In this document: piece after piece, positions 48,301 through 60,146 of the stretch | How positions within the stretch are numbered: the stretch's first letter is position 1 | Layout: each line of letters opens with the position of its first letter | Source: Taenia hydatigena | Lineage: Eukaryota; Platyhelminthes; Cestoda; Cyclophyllidea; Taeniidae | Length of the DNA stretch: 64,000 bases | Assembly (NCBI GenBank): GCA_036345935.2 | Contig: JADWOT020000010.1 | Span: 9,158,455-9,222,454 of the forward strand | Direction of reading: 5' to 3' | Position numbers and translations under genes: made by a program | Notes under the pieces: generated by a model | Told to the model about the DNA's origin: nothing | The model's input: the letters and a program-made list of their open reading frames with translations, nothing else | Databases searched by the model: none

Positions 48301-50136
48301 CTTTTGTTTGCTCGTCAAGCTTCCGCGGCCAATAACGCGGGTACATGTGAGAATTTTTGCGAGCTTAAGGGACGATTTTTTCCTTCTAAAGAGCACTGAC
48401 TGGTTTGCTCAATCTCCACCTTGTAGATCTTAGCGTTCCCCAAAATGTGAAACTTCAAGTACTCAACACTCACACGGCGCTCATGACATGGGATCAGCCA
48501 GCTAGACCAAATGGTCGCATCACTGGTTACACCATCGAATGGCGTCGCAATCGTAGCAAGCAGAGGAGCATCCATCTCCTCTCAAATCATAGCCATGCCT
48601 TCACGCAACTGAAACCAGGTGACACCATTCATGCGTCCGTTTGTGCGCACAGCCAACCGGAGGCTTTGGTGGAATTCGAATACATTGGTTCCTTCAGTAG
48701 TATCGTAACAGCCATTATAGAAGGAAGTAAGTACTTCTCTCTCGTTTTATTAAATGCTGTGCTGAAATCTAGGAATGCCCAGAGAAAAGCTGGGAATAAG
48801 ACAAAGCAGTGCCTCTCTTCATTGTTGCTTGGTTGTCATTGTCTAAGCTCGACACATCTACTGTTACAGGTATGCAAAAACCGAAGTTCGAGGCAACCTA
48901 CCATGAAGACGTCGGTGATTTGCACATCAAAATTTCCGATCCTAAGGACGTCATTGGCGACTTCGGTGGGTTCGAGATCCTGAAGAAAATCGGACCACCA
49001 GACTCACAAAATGCCTGGCAGTCCGTGGTCAACCTTTCTGCTACTGCACGAGAATACGATGTGGAGAAAATGCATCCACTCCTCATGTATTCTGTCACAG
49101 TTCGTGGACTCGTTTTGCCCACCACCTTCAGTGTGATAGCTGATCCATTGGTTTTTAATGTAACACATGCAGGTTCGTCTTTTTCTCTCCCCTTAATCTG
49201 CCTGCATGTAATCCATTTGTTTTCCAAATCCGTACGCGTTTACCGTGGATAAACGTGTTGCGCTTGAATGCGTAAGGATACGTAGAGACTTCTTATAAGT
49301 TCACTAAATTACATGCTCAATCCTCGTTGCGTAGATCTTAGTGTTCCCCAGAATGTGAAACTTCGAGCATCGAATCCTCGCACGGTGCTCATGGCATGGC
49401 ATCAGCCAGCTAGTCCCAACGGCCACATCACCGGTTACACCATTGATTGGATTCTCGACAATAAAAGGCAGAGGAGCATCCATCTCACCAAACGTCGCTT
49501 CCATGCCTTTACACAATTGAAGCCGAGACAAACCGTTGCTGCATCTGTTTATGCTCACAGTCGACCGAACACTTCGGTGAAATTCGAATACATTGGCACT
49601 CGCAGTGCATTTGTGACAGCAACCACTCCGCCTATAAAACGAAGTCAGTCCTTCTTTCTCCTTTTATCATACACTTTGCTGTTACTCGGAAATTACTGGT
49701 TTGGGTCAAATTGGCTGCACATTTGTGCATAAATTACATTTAACGATTAGGTAGCGTCTACATATCAAACTTTATCACTGAGGATAAACTACGATTCGGA
49801 TAAAAGCCGTAGAAACGGATGCCCTACACATGCAATTACTCTCGACTCCTGCAACCGGATAAGCTAGTGTTGAGCCCTAACTCTTTGATTGCTATAAATG
49901 AAGGACGTCCTGCGACTACGGCGATCACCAGGAAAAGACCAGTTACCCCGTCTCCTGCAATCAAAGCCACTGTAACATCTTTCGCCGTCGCCAAGGCCAG
50001 AGCGTCAACTCAGACCATTCCAACCGCCACGACATTGGCAAAGGCTTCTGATCCGGCAATCATTGCAGCCAAAGGATCTCATCCGGGACCTGCAAGAACC
50101 ACGGACACGGAATTTACTTTGGCTCAGCAACCGTAG
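45361..50136 (+). CDS. Secreted protein with seven Fn3 domains, EG95-like N-terminal domain
   Basis: Spliced model read from splice sites: exon 1 45361-45430 (signal peptide MSLHVCLILLATIIFG), exon 2 46027-46329, A1 46966-47268, B1 47412-47720, A2 47929-48231, B2 48427-48726, A3 48870-49172, B3 49335-49643 and stalk exon 49904-50136. Every intron is phase 1. The model joins to 810 codons and stops at TAG. Exon 2 has the SIHFTWN and LEPHTLHDVTVEA pattern of taeniid EG95/45W oncosphere antigens. B exons are classical Fn3 (VPQN, MTWDQPARPNGRITGYTIEW, F-LKP). A exons are Fn3-like (FGGFEIL, YSVTVRGLVLP). The product should be extracellular, perhaps involved in adhesion or surface exposed. That role is inferred from the domains. 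The 3' end is uncertain. Exons 1-2 could also form a shorter gene, but no alternative tail exon is convincing. Confidence 0.65.
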
Positions 50137-50347
50137 CAGGAGGATCCACATGGGCACCCGTAATCGCTGGACCTCTGCAATCACCACGTCTGGTGGACCC
50201 GCCTTTCTGTGTGTAATTACCGTTGTCTATTATCTTTTGCCCATAGCGACTTGCAGCACTTGCCACGCCCAGTCGAAGTCATTCTGTCGCTTCCTTTATA
50301 TTAAACGACTAATAAGCAGTGATAACATTGTTGCTGTGTCAAATTAA
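50137..50347 (+). other. Possible membrane or GPI-signal tail of the Fn3 gene, out of frame
   Basis: Just after the TAG that ends the stalk, a different frame reads SAITTSGG followed by PAFLCVITVVYYLLPIA, a hydrophobic stretch like the C-terminal anchors of EG95-type antigens. It is not in frame with the stalk and I could not find a splice pair joining them. A TSGG word is also found after the stalk of the decayed minus-strand copy. Either an unseen short intron, a frameshift in the gene or an assembly error separates them. ATTAAA at 50300-50305 could serve for polyadenylation. Confidence 0.4.
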
Positions 50348-50929
50348 TCCTTTCTCAAATATCCACCGACGGTGACACACGCGCGCACATTCCCTCGCAA
50401 TCACACGCCCTGTGTGCATCACAATGAGGCAGTCGTGTAGTGGGTGATTCACTTTAGTAGTGGTTGAGTTATTTGAGGAAAAGTAGACTTGCATGTTATA
50501 ACTTGATTGGCCGATTGTCACAACTGGAGGGTCCGTGCAAGTGGGCAAGACGGGTCGACTAGATGCCCAGTCAGATAAGCGGGCGACAATTGAGCACCCA
50601 GACAGATGGCCTTATCAAGTAATGCGTGCGAGTCAACACACACGTGACATGCGTGCGCCCAGTGGCTGGCCAATGAAAACTGAAATGGGTCACGGTTAGT
50701 CGATTCCAGCAGCCGTGTCCACCTGTGAATGGTAGACCTTAGGATTAAAATGACCAGCAGCTCGCTCAAGGTGAAGCCAACAGATGGGTAATGCAGCAAT
50801 TAGCAAGCTAAAAAGGCACGAATGAACCATGGACGGTTCTCATAACGTCCTTAAAGGCAGCCATAAAAGAAGCATTTGCAAGTTGGACAATAACGATGTT
50901 GACTTATTGCTGTCGACTTCGTGCCTGAA
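50348..50929. other. No gene recognised
   Basis: Part of it (about 50600-50700) loosely resembles 61085-61165 (GAGTCAACACACA followed by GTGCGT-rich sequence), suggesting an old shared repeat. Nothing else was seen. Confidence 0.35.
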
Positions 50930-51165
50930 TGTTTATCCTCAATCCCCGACATGGATTCTACCAGTCGTGTTTACCAACAGCAGCAAATCTACCCGTACTG
51001 GCTCCGTACTGGGTGAGGCAAAACTGATTGCTGAATGTCATATATGGTCAAGAGTCCATTCGATAGTGCAGCCTGCGATTTCGCCCGTGCGTCTGGATAG
51101 TGGTTATCACTATACGTGTAGCGTGTGGTGGTCTATTGCCACGAATCTCACATTCTGAGAAACAC
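50930..51165 (-). pseudogene. Isolated fragment of a B-type Fn3 exon
   Basis: On the minus strand, TGTGTGGATCTTAGTGTTTC at the right end matches the acceptor and first codons of B exons (DLSVSQNVRF). Farther down, GEIAGCTIEWTLDH matches their GRITGYTIEW core and is followed by a stop. Only part of one exon is present, oriented opposite to the neighbouring intact gene. Confidence 0.55.
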
Positions 51166-53449
51166 TAAGATCCACACAGCATGGAATGAGCAAATTGCCC
51201 GGCATTGTTAAGCGGAAAATAGACCACGATTTATGGCATTTGATCGCGGCTTTCCCCAAGTAGGCCTTCAAGAATGGTCATGCATATAAAAAAGTGCAGC
51301 GCGAGAGTGAATGAAAGAAAAGCAGCTGCAAGCTACTTGCAAGCTGATCGGAACATCGTATGCGCTACCTGGATGACATTCTTGCACTTTAGGCATGAAA
51401 ATTAGGGAGCAAAACACTAGTACACGATGAAAACTTGACCATGAACCGAAATTGTGTCTGTTGCAGTAATGCTCAATTAAGCTCTTGCTGTACTGTACGT
51501 AATGGAGGCAGCTGAACAAGGCGAAGCGTTTAACCACCTCTCACCATGAACAGCTGCCTACTTACATCTTGTTAGTAGAAATAATGACATTAGCGTGGCA
51601 GCACACTGCTTAGGAAACATTCGACACAGGGACAGTGAAGTACCGACTTCAGCCCCCCCCTCCCCCCCCACCTCCAACAGTCAAACGATTCTGACGAAGG
51701 CGTAGCAACTTCGACAAGCGCAACCACAGTAGACTGATAGGTGAAAACGCTCCGATGTCACATTATGTGCCCTCTTTGAAGTGAAGCAGATGGAAGATGA
51801 GATAAGGAAGTAGATACGTAGAGAGCCGCGAACTTAGACAGGTCCATGTGAAAGGCAATAGCCAAATTCCCCCACCTCTGCCTGTACATGCACCTAAGCC
51901 CTTTCGCTTAAATGAATTTTAATGCTTGCCAGTGTGCCTAGAAAATGGTGCACAAATTTCGAGAAGCCTTCCTACACACCCGCAAAACAATGAGAAAATG
52001 TAAAGCAGCGACACAGTCCCCCGATCAAAAGCAGACTAACTAGAACGCACGCATTTGGTGCATCTGTGCGGAGTGCCCACGCCATTCTTTCGACCCGGGA
52101 AGAAGGTAACCAGTTAAGGGTAAGAATTATTATGCACCACAGATATTCATGCTAATTATAACGCAGGCACTCGTATCACACTGTGTCAGCATCCACCATG
52201 GCCAAAGCAGTAAAATTAACACTCACAACTCGTCCCAATCAAAAGTCTTATCAAGCATACCCATATACATTAAACCTGCCAAGCACAACCCTCCTCACTT
52301 AGACTGAGAAAACTGTGCAAGCAGCGATCGAACGCACGTCAGTTATTCTTCTCACCGGAAAACGGAAACAAGTGGCATTGTCCATCACAAAACTGGGTGG
52401 ATTCAGTCAATTTAATGGAATGCACAAACCGTCAAGGTAGATAAACAGCGAATGGACAAATATAAATAAATGTACACATATGCTAACCAACAAATTGGCA
52501 GCTGCCTTCCTCCACCTATCCACACTCCTCATTCGTACTGACGATCAGGCCTTTCTCCCCATCACGTCAAAAACGCAGGAATCACAGCACTGGTCTCTAC
52601 AGCGACTTCAGCAGCGGTACAGTCTTCCCGATATACACGTCCTTTGCAGACTCAAAGAGGATGTGGTCAGCATGCCACTTCACGAACTTATCTGTCGCCT
52701 ATTTCTCTGGTGGAATCCGAAGATACCATCCACCCGCTCACCCACCGCCCGTGCCAATCAACTCCTACCTGATTACCACCCCCGTCCCTATCGGAACAAA
52801 GTTGGATATAGAGATACAAACTCAATCATGTTAGAGTTCTGAGATAAACCTACCAATCCGGCCGGCAGAGTGAAACTTCATCTAACGTTGGCGTTGGCTG
52901 CACATCGGCGGTCCATTTGTAGCAGATTCTGTACCACCTCCATCTGTGTTTGTTCAAATGACACCTGTCAAAATCGGAAACTTCGCGGCTCAGACCAACG
53001 ATACCAATTTGAACACACCCAAACAATTTTCTGAGGTACTGTAAGTCTAGAGGCCTCTCCCGGGCACGATGAACCCTGCAACAACACCATGTAGTTGTAA
53101 GGACTCATTCGAGAAGATAACACAACATTCTTGCACAAAACATGCACATCAAGTCTAATTAAACACGAAATCCATCGCAGTGACTCCCACATTGGAACTC
53201 CTACATACCCGAGCGAAGTGCAATGTAACACCAAAGTCCAATTCCGCATTTTCCAATCTTCATCATTTCCTAGAAGGTATTTAATTGTCACATCACAGAT
53301 ACATACACTTTCGCCTACCTTAATGTTGGAACCGTCACTGACATTAATAGAAGCACGCTGATTAGCAGTGTTTGCCTTCATTTTAGCATCTAGGGCCTAC
53401 ACAACAACATTCCTCTCCTTACTAGAATCGTCAAACGAGACAGAGCAGG
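51166..53449. other. Intergenic; no gene recognised
   Basis: Contains a homopolymer-like C tract at 51652-51670. Two moderately long frames, 52480-52842 (plus, 120 residues) and 53381-52968 (minus, 137 residues), show no domain and no flanking splice pair that I can defend. Either could be an exon of an unknown gene. Confidence 0.35.
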
Positions 53450-53640
53450 GACAGATAAATTACCAAAATGCAGCCAATGATCTTCAAGTTGACAAATTAA
53501 GCGAATCATTTATTTATGAAGATCTATTTAGCTTGGTGAGCTTTAAACACAAAATAAATGCAAACAATAAAAAAATATCTTTTAAAAAATTTTTTAGATT
53601 TTTAACAAGCGAAAAGCACTAAGTGTTTATTGCTATAAAG
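53450..53640 (+). other. A+T-rich patch with open frame
   Basis: Much richer in A and T than its surroundings, with runs such as AATAAAAAAATATC. A plus-strand frame stays open to the TAA at 53620-53622 and reads as a Lys/Phe/Asn-rich tail. The composition shift suggests inserted or otherwise different DNA. No family recognised. Confidence 0.35.
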
Positions 53641-55683
53641 GAATATTGGCAACTTGGATTCGAGTAAAAAGGAATTGTTGGAATACTAAAATACAAAAAA
53701 TAGCTCAAGCATTATGCAAGGATTTGCAATGAGCACAGAGAACCTATAAAATCCAACACGTGCAGCAAGATTAAAGATGGAAATTCGTCGGTAATCAATT
53801 AATTAACCCAAAATGATACAACCTGTGTCGTGCAATGAACGATGACACTTATTTGGAAATGCGATTAATTGTGGCAGTTGTTGTACTTTTGAACCAACCA
53901 GTAATGCCGCCAGTAATGCGATATGCGTGCAAATTCAATTATTGCATGAAAGCTTGCAGGCAAGTGCCTGGCCGCCGCATGAAACTCACACTGCCCTTGT
54001 TGGAATGCCTTGTTTATTTGAGCTACCGTTTTCGGTCAGGATCACAGAGGTGGCCATATTGCCCTAGCTACGTAGGTTGGCCTTTGGCCCATGCCAGTGG
54101 CTTATTTTCCTCTGTTCGTTGAATATATACATGTACTCTGCCCTAGTATTCTGCCTTCTTCCGCCTTCAAGGGAGTCTCGGGAGCTACACTTGTGTTGTT
54201 ATCATTACGAAGTGATGGCACGTGAGTTCGTGCTTTTAGATTGACCTTATGGCCGACAGCACCCAAGCGCTTCAGCAATCGCCCACCTGTGGTATCTTGT
54301 TTATTAAAAATCATAACCAAAATGGCAGTTTAGGTGCCACTTCAGAATCGTGACATTAGGTTTCAAGTGCTCAGTGCTGTAATCAGTTTATTAACAGTCC
54401 TGTTACCTTACCTATTCTTGATGACTCCTAATTCCAACACAAACTTAAGCTACGGTTGTTCAGGTGCTGAAGAATTTCTTGTGAGAAGCGTTGGTTAATG
54501 ACACCGTGTGGGATAGTTAACCCGCTGAGTGAGATGAAAAAGAGCCCAGTAATTGCCGCATCGCTCTTTGGCACAGTTTTGGTGATTTTTCCACTGTTGA
54601 GCCAACAACTGCAACCCACCCACGAACTGTGCGAATGCGTGGCAAACCTCTAGTGACATCCTTAATGGACACCTCTTGCGTGTGAATACCAACAACAAAA
54701 CTCCACCCGTGTTAGAATTTCTGTGATTTACCAGTGTCATGCATGAATGAGTACATAGGAGTTCTCACACGGGTGGGATTTTTGAACTCTCAATGTTATT
54801 GTTCTCCACACACAGAAGGTGTCGATTAAGGAGGCCACTGGAGATTTCCCGCCTATTCGCAAAATGCGAGGGTGGAGTTGAAGTAATTGGCAATTCGGTA
54901 AACATCAGGCTATTTTCACGCCATTCGGTGGGTCAATTATCCCACACAGTGCCAAACTACCACTGCTGATGTGCCTACCACGATAGTGACTAGGTGGAAT
55001 GAATTAAATCAATTCGAGCAGTATTTCTCTTTACACCTTATTTTCCTCATTCAGGAGGCATCTGCATGGATATTCAGAAGGGAGTGATCACCAGTGTTGG
55101 CGGTACGAGGCTGCGTCTGGTCCCAGTTGTAGTAGTCATGGCGAAGAAGTGTCACACAACACCCGAAGTCTCGTAGCGCAAAACGACACAGTGTGTTAAC
55201 ATCATGGCGAGGTCAATCATCTAAACCCGCCGTTGAGGTGAGAATTGCTATTAGGAAGCCCTTGTTATCTCTGTCGTGCAGGCTATCCACGCAAGCATCG
55301 CTCTATGATGGTAGGCATCTAGAGCCCTGACTCAGGCTTCCCTATTTCTTTCCATCCGCTACTCGACATTTGCTCCTTTGTTCATTTCTTCCCCCCACTT
55401 CATTCATTAGAATTCCGCGTTACGTACGATGAAAAACCTCACTGAATAATCGTCAACTGCAATTATAAGAACGTTAACATCGCTTCGCAGTGGATAGGAA
55501 GGATTGCGATCATGTCACGTTGCTTCATTGCGAGTACGCATTCTTATGAGGACTCAGAGTAGGCACAAAACTGACACCCACACAATGCCGGTACCATTGG
55601 GAGCCTTCAATTTACTGTTGCAAGTTTTCTTTCTCCCAACCAACCAGCCAACCAACCGTGGGATGAGTTTGATGTGAAGAGCA
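53641..55683. other. Intergenic upstream of the GP50-like gene; no gene recognised
   Basis: A short region at 55055-55180, preceded by TTCATTCAG, could be read as a 40-residue open segment ending in TAG. There is no partner exon or domain to support it. The 150 bases directly before the gene contain short CAACCAAC-type repeats. Confidence 0.35.
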
Positions 55684-55690
55684 TATAAAT
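55684..55690 (+). promoter_or_regulatory. TATA box of the GP50-like gene
   Basis: TATAAAT, 44 bases before the ATG at 55728, an excellent match to the TATA consensus. Implies a very short 5' UTR, as in the multi-Fn3 gene. Confidence 0.55.
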
Positions 55691-55727
55691 GCGCTCAAGG
55701 CATTGAGCTAGACAACGATTGCGTATC

Positions 55728-58700
55728 ATGCTTAGATTTGCTGCCTTTCTCATTGCTCTCGCCTACTGCTCGGGTACGTATTCATCCCACCATTATCACT
55801 TCATTTCTTACTCAATAAGTCACCGCGCGTTATAATCCATTGTGTGCATTGGTAATAAGTGGCTTACGTATTTGCATAGATGCATCAGACAAGATTTAAA
55901 TGTCGTTTTAACCTCTGTGGAACAGATGCGGACCCAATGCTGTGGGGATCGCGCATTGTCGGAACACCCAAGGGACCATCTCCAACCATGTATTTCCTTT
56001 TACCAAAAGACGCCGTACGTATAAAACTCTTGCATAAACAGACATATCTTACCAACAGGATGGTAGACGCCATTATGTGTGCTCCTTCATGATCCGAAAT
56101 TCACATTATAGATTCCTTTCCAATTTGAATTGGCGTTAGGCACTGCAAGGCAGAAAATTTAATGTCATCCTGTCACATGGCCGATGCGTTCATACATTTG
56201 GGGCTGAAGTGGACGTTTGACTTTATTTCAGGTTATATCAGTGGTGTTAAGAGATGGCAATGTGTCTCGAGTCAACATTGACAACGGCGAATGTCGCGTT
56301 GGTGAGGAAGTATTGGGCCGTCCCTGCCAAATGAATGAAAGTAGGTGAAAAATTGGGAAATCTTTGCTTCCTTTGTATGATATAATAAGAGATTCTTTGA
56401 GCACAATAAGGAATGGCACATTAGAAGTTGGTTTAGCACATGAACAAAGCAAGCTGGTTTAAGCTAAGTTTGTGCGCAAGCGATAGATACAATGAAAAGA
56501 CCATGTCTAGTGGTTACTAAAGGAGGATACTGTGTGTAATTTCAGAAAGTGCCAACATCACTGTAAATGACGTGATGGAACAGGAAGGATTGCATATATG
56601 GGGTGACAAAGGCCTATTTTCGTCAGTATTATTCGTGCCAAATTGCACCTTTCAGAAGCCAGAGCCAGGTGAGTGGATCAGAATGTGCTACAAACTAACT
56701 GCACGGACGCCAGTTTAAAATGAACTGATTTTAAACATTTGCTCTGGGAAGCACTGCACTCACAATGCGGTCGATGTGCCACCTGAGTTAGGTATTTTCT
56801 ACACAGGTGAAGTGGACTTGCAGGCGTCGTATCCGCTTTCCCGATTTCAGCTGGGGCAGCCGCAAGTCGAACTCAAATTTGCTGTTGGAGGCGCGAACAA
56901 TCAATCCCAGGTTTGCGCCTTATTTATGGAATTGTCCTTACACCGCTCACGTAGTCCTTTTCATCATTTGCTCATGCCGATGTGTTGTATCAATTCCGTC
57001 CTTTTTTACTCCCCAAAATGCAGGTTGACCTCAAAGTGAACGGAAGGTTTGGGTGCCGATGGGAAGGCACTGATCTTTTGATCAATGAATCGTCTTTCTG
57101 TCGTGAGTTTGCTGAGCATTTAATCAGGTCATTCTCCCTGTTCATGCTGTGCTAATTGCGCCTTTTTCTACTCATTCAAGGCAATTTGTCGATAAACAGC
57201 ACATCCGATGAGAGAACATTCGCTTTGAACTTCACACGAAATGATACGCTTAATTACACCACCTTTCACTGGTATGGAGAGAACAAAAGACTATCTGTCA
57301 CCGTTGATTGGGCGCAAGGAGGTAAGTGTACATCCGGACCGATAGGACAGGACTATTCTATATCTTTGTAATTAGATATCTTCATGACTAATGCTTCACA
57401 TTGAGGTGAATCGAGGTTATTTACGGTCCTAAAGTCATCAACTGTTAGCCACACAAGTCCAAACGAGGTGATTGAAAGTGTTGTGTTGATTTAGGTGAAT
57501 CGCCAGAAGTTGCGGCATGCAATGGTAAGTGCGAACGCATGTCTATTTTCACAGTAGTCAGGCAATGTCACACTCTTTAATGTGAAGACCTACTTTGTAC
57601 TTGCAATCCGCTCCAATAGGAGCGATGTAGACTAGAGTACTTTAGAATGAGTTAATTTGGTGCAATGCTGCTAGATGCATTTACACTCATTGACTCGACA
57701 TAACTTTCAGGTTACCAGGGCAAAATCAGTAAGTAAAATCAACTGCTCTTTAACCGAACCTGCAACATAAAGTTGGTTACAACTGCAGCCTATTTCAAAA
57801 GTTCCATTTTTTCTGCTATACCTGGCACATCTCTTATTACTTCCAAGCTGTACAGCAGAGATATTTCGCTCACACCTACATTCGTACACAGACTTCATTT
57901 CGCTCTGTCCCACACGCTACCTCAACTTCCACAAAAGGCATGCAAAATAGAACTTAGGCCACATTTCCACCCACGTTTGCTCAGAAGTTATTGCAGCTCA
58001 CGAGATTCACATCACGTGTCAATCAAGCTGAGCGAATGCTTAGTATGTTGGGTTGCCGACATCACGCCAGTATTCAGCATTAGGTGTAAGCAGTCCTCTC
58101 AATCAAAAGCTAGTCAGTTCAACGTTCGCTGCCATCTCTAAAGCATATTTTGCGTCTCCAAATAATCTTCTAAAGAGGTTACCTAAGTTGACGCATGTGT
58201 TGCTCAAAAGTACTTCGGACTTGTTTTGAAGCTATGTACTATTGAGCCCACAAGTTGATGCAACATGGGTTAGCATTCACCACCCAAGTGCTTATTTGCT
58301 CTTTATTTTAGTCACAAAACCACTGGGTAAGAAGAATTTTGTCCACTTGTGTACTAAGGCTTTCATTCGTAGCGCAATATCTGTGGTTGTTAATGTAACT
58401 GCAAACTCTTTTCTCATTCTCTCTTTTGTCGTTGCCTTAGTGTTGCATTCTACTGGGCTTCCAAATCACAGCCTAATTTGCCTCAAAGCTAACACACTAC
58501 ATATTGTATGAGCTTCTTCTTTGGTTAACAACATCATCGTCAGGCCTAAGATGTTAAGGCAATGGTTTAACAAACACCTCTTCTGTCATTGGCAGTGTCT
58601 CGTACTTTCTGGCATATTGTAAAGAAGCTGATGAGTTGAATAGACGGCACGATAATACAAGCCAATCCACAATCCTTTTCTTTGGTTTTGACTGGCACCA

Positions 58701-60054
58701 ACACCATGCAGTCAGTCACAACTGCGTCAATTCAAAGTACCGTCCGCAAAAGTCTGACCGCATGACTCGCTATTTTACGCTCATTTCCTCCACCTCGTGG
58801 ATAGCAAGGTCTTAAATGCTACATTTACCGGGTTGCATAAGGAACAGGTTAAGGCGCTTCATGTGTGCTGGTAGTTATTCTGATCCAGGTCATGCCCCTC
58901 AGAATGAGGATGCACAGGATGCACCGGCATCATTAAAGAGTTACACAGACGGTTGAATGATTTTGACGCCTCAAAAGAACAGTTCTGTACAAAGTTGCTG
59001 TTGCAGCTCGATATCAAATGGCATAAATCGAGTTAATACACATCAGCTATTAGACCTTGCTTTGTCTGTACTTCACAAACACTCTGCTTTGCACCAAGAG
59101 CAGCGACTCGACTTTATTTCCAGTGACTTTTCCAGTGGTGGATTGGAATTAGACTGATGCATCATTTGATGATTGTATGCAGCAACAACTTCTTCCAGAA
59201 AGCTAATTAAGCGACTAGTTTTAATCAGCTTCACTGTTCACACAGCAAAACCTATTTGCCTATGAGGATGTAGTCCCTTAAATGATTTTTCTTTGCACGT
59301 ATTCATCTTTTAGAAACCGAGATGACTCACGAACTCGAGGGTATGTTCAATTGTTCTTGTTAACCCTATAAGTAGGTCTCCCAACGCAGTCCCTCGCAAA
59401 ACGCATTATAATTCTACCTGTCAGGATTGAAGTGCTTTAACATAGACTTTAAGACCACTTTTTACTTAATTTAACGTCGCAAGTCCTTTGCTTCCATTGG
59501 GTTTGAATCAATGCTTTACTTGTTTCAATTAAACAGAAACGACTTCCTCCGGTAAGTCGACGCACTGCTTTTCTTTTATACATCTCAATGCACCGATCTA
59601 TTGGCTCAAGCACTACTTGACTAAGCCAACTTTTCTGCATATTTGCATCCCACAGGTCCCATGGCGATGCTCACTCTCAATGGTAAGGCACTCCTCTGCA
59701 ATGTCGAGACACGTCGAGCATCACCAGTGTTCGATAGGAGGCTCGTCAAAAAGGAAATGGAAATATTTTGGCATAGCATACTTCTGGGGTCACACGTGCA
59801 TCCATTACTTCATGTCGATGGACCGCCTACTCCTTATTGTCCTTTTATAAGTTGCAACGAATTAGACAGCATCATTTGCATAAACTATGAACCACGCCAA
59901 TACAGCGCATTCAAATGCAAGCTTCTAGGAATCCTAAACAGCCAAGTCTGCATTAATTCGCAAACCTAATCATTGGCAATCTCTTCTTCTTCTTTTAGCT
60001 CTATTGGCATCGCTGCTGATGACAACACTTTTGCGAATGCAAATATCGGGATAA
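55728..60054 (+). CDS. GP50-like secreted, GPI-tailed glycoprotein (14 exons)
   Basis: Exons read from splice sites: 55728-55773 (signal peptide MLRFAAFLIALAYCSG), 55926-56014, 56232-56340, 56546-56668, 56807-56910, 57024-57102, 57181-57321, 57495-57524, 57711-57728, 58312-58326, 59314-59340, 59537-59551, 59656-59682 and 59999-60054. They join in frame to 292 codons plus TAA. The product has about ten N-glycosylation sequons (NVS, NIT, NCT, NQS, NES, NLS, NST, NFT, NDT, NYT). It ends in a hydrophobic tail (ALLASLLMTTLL) suited to GPI attachment. The size, signal, dense sequons and tail fit the taeniid diagnostic antigen GP50, a surface glycoprotein of unknown biochemical role. That name is from recognition only. 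Six consecutive exons of 15-30 bases near the end are all multiples of three and phase 1, so each can be skipped without frameshift. Confidence 0.7.
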
Positions 60055-60146
60055 CTGAACATGGAATCTGCTTGAAAACTGCAGTAAACATGCATGCCAC
60101 AACTTCTTTGGCATAAATTCGTTGCTTTCCAAATGTGATGACAACA

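Noticed and set aside
55055..55180. 40-residue open segment after an acceptor-like TTCATTCAG, as the last exon of an upstream gene
   Set aside because: No compatible upstream exon was found and no domain is recognisable.
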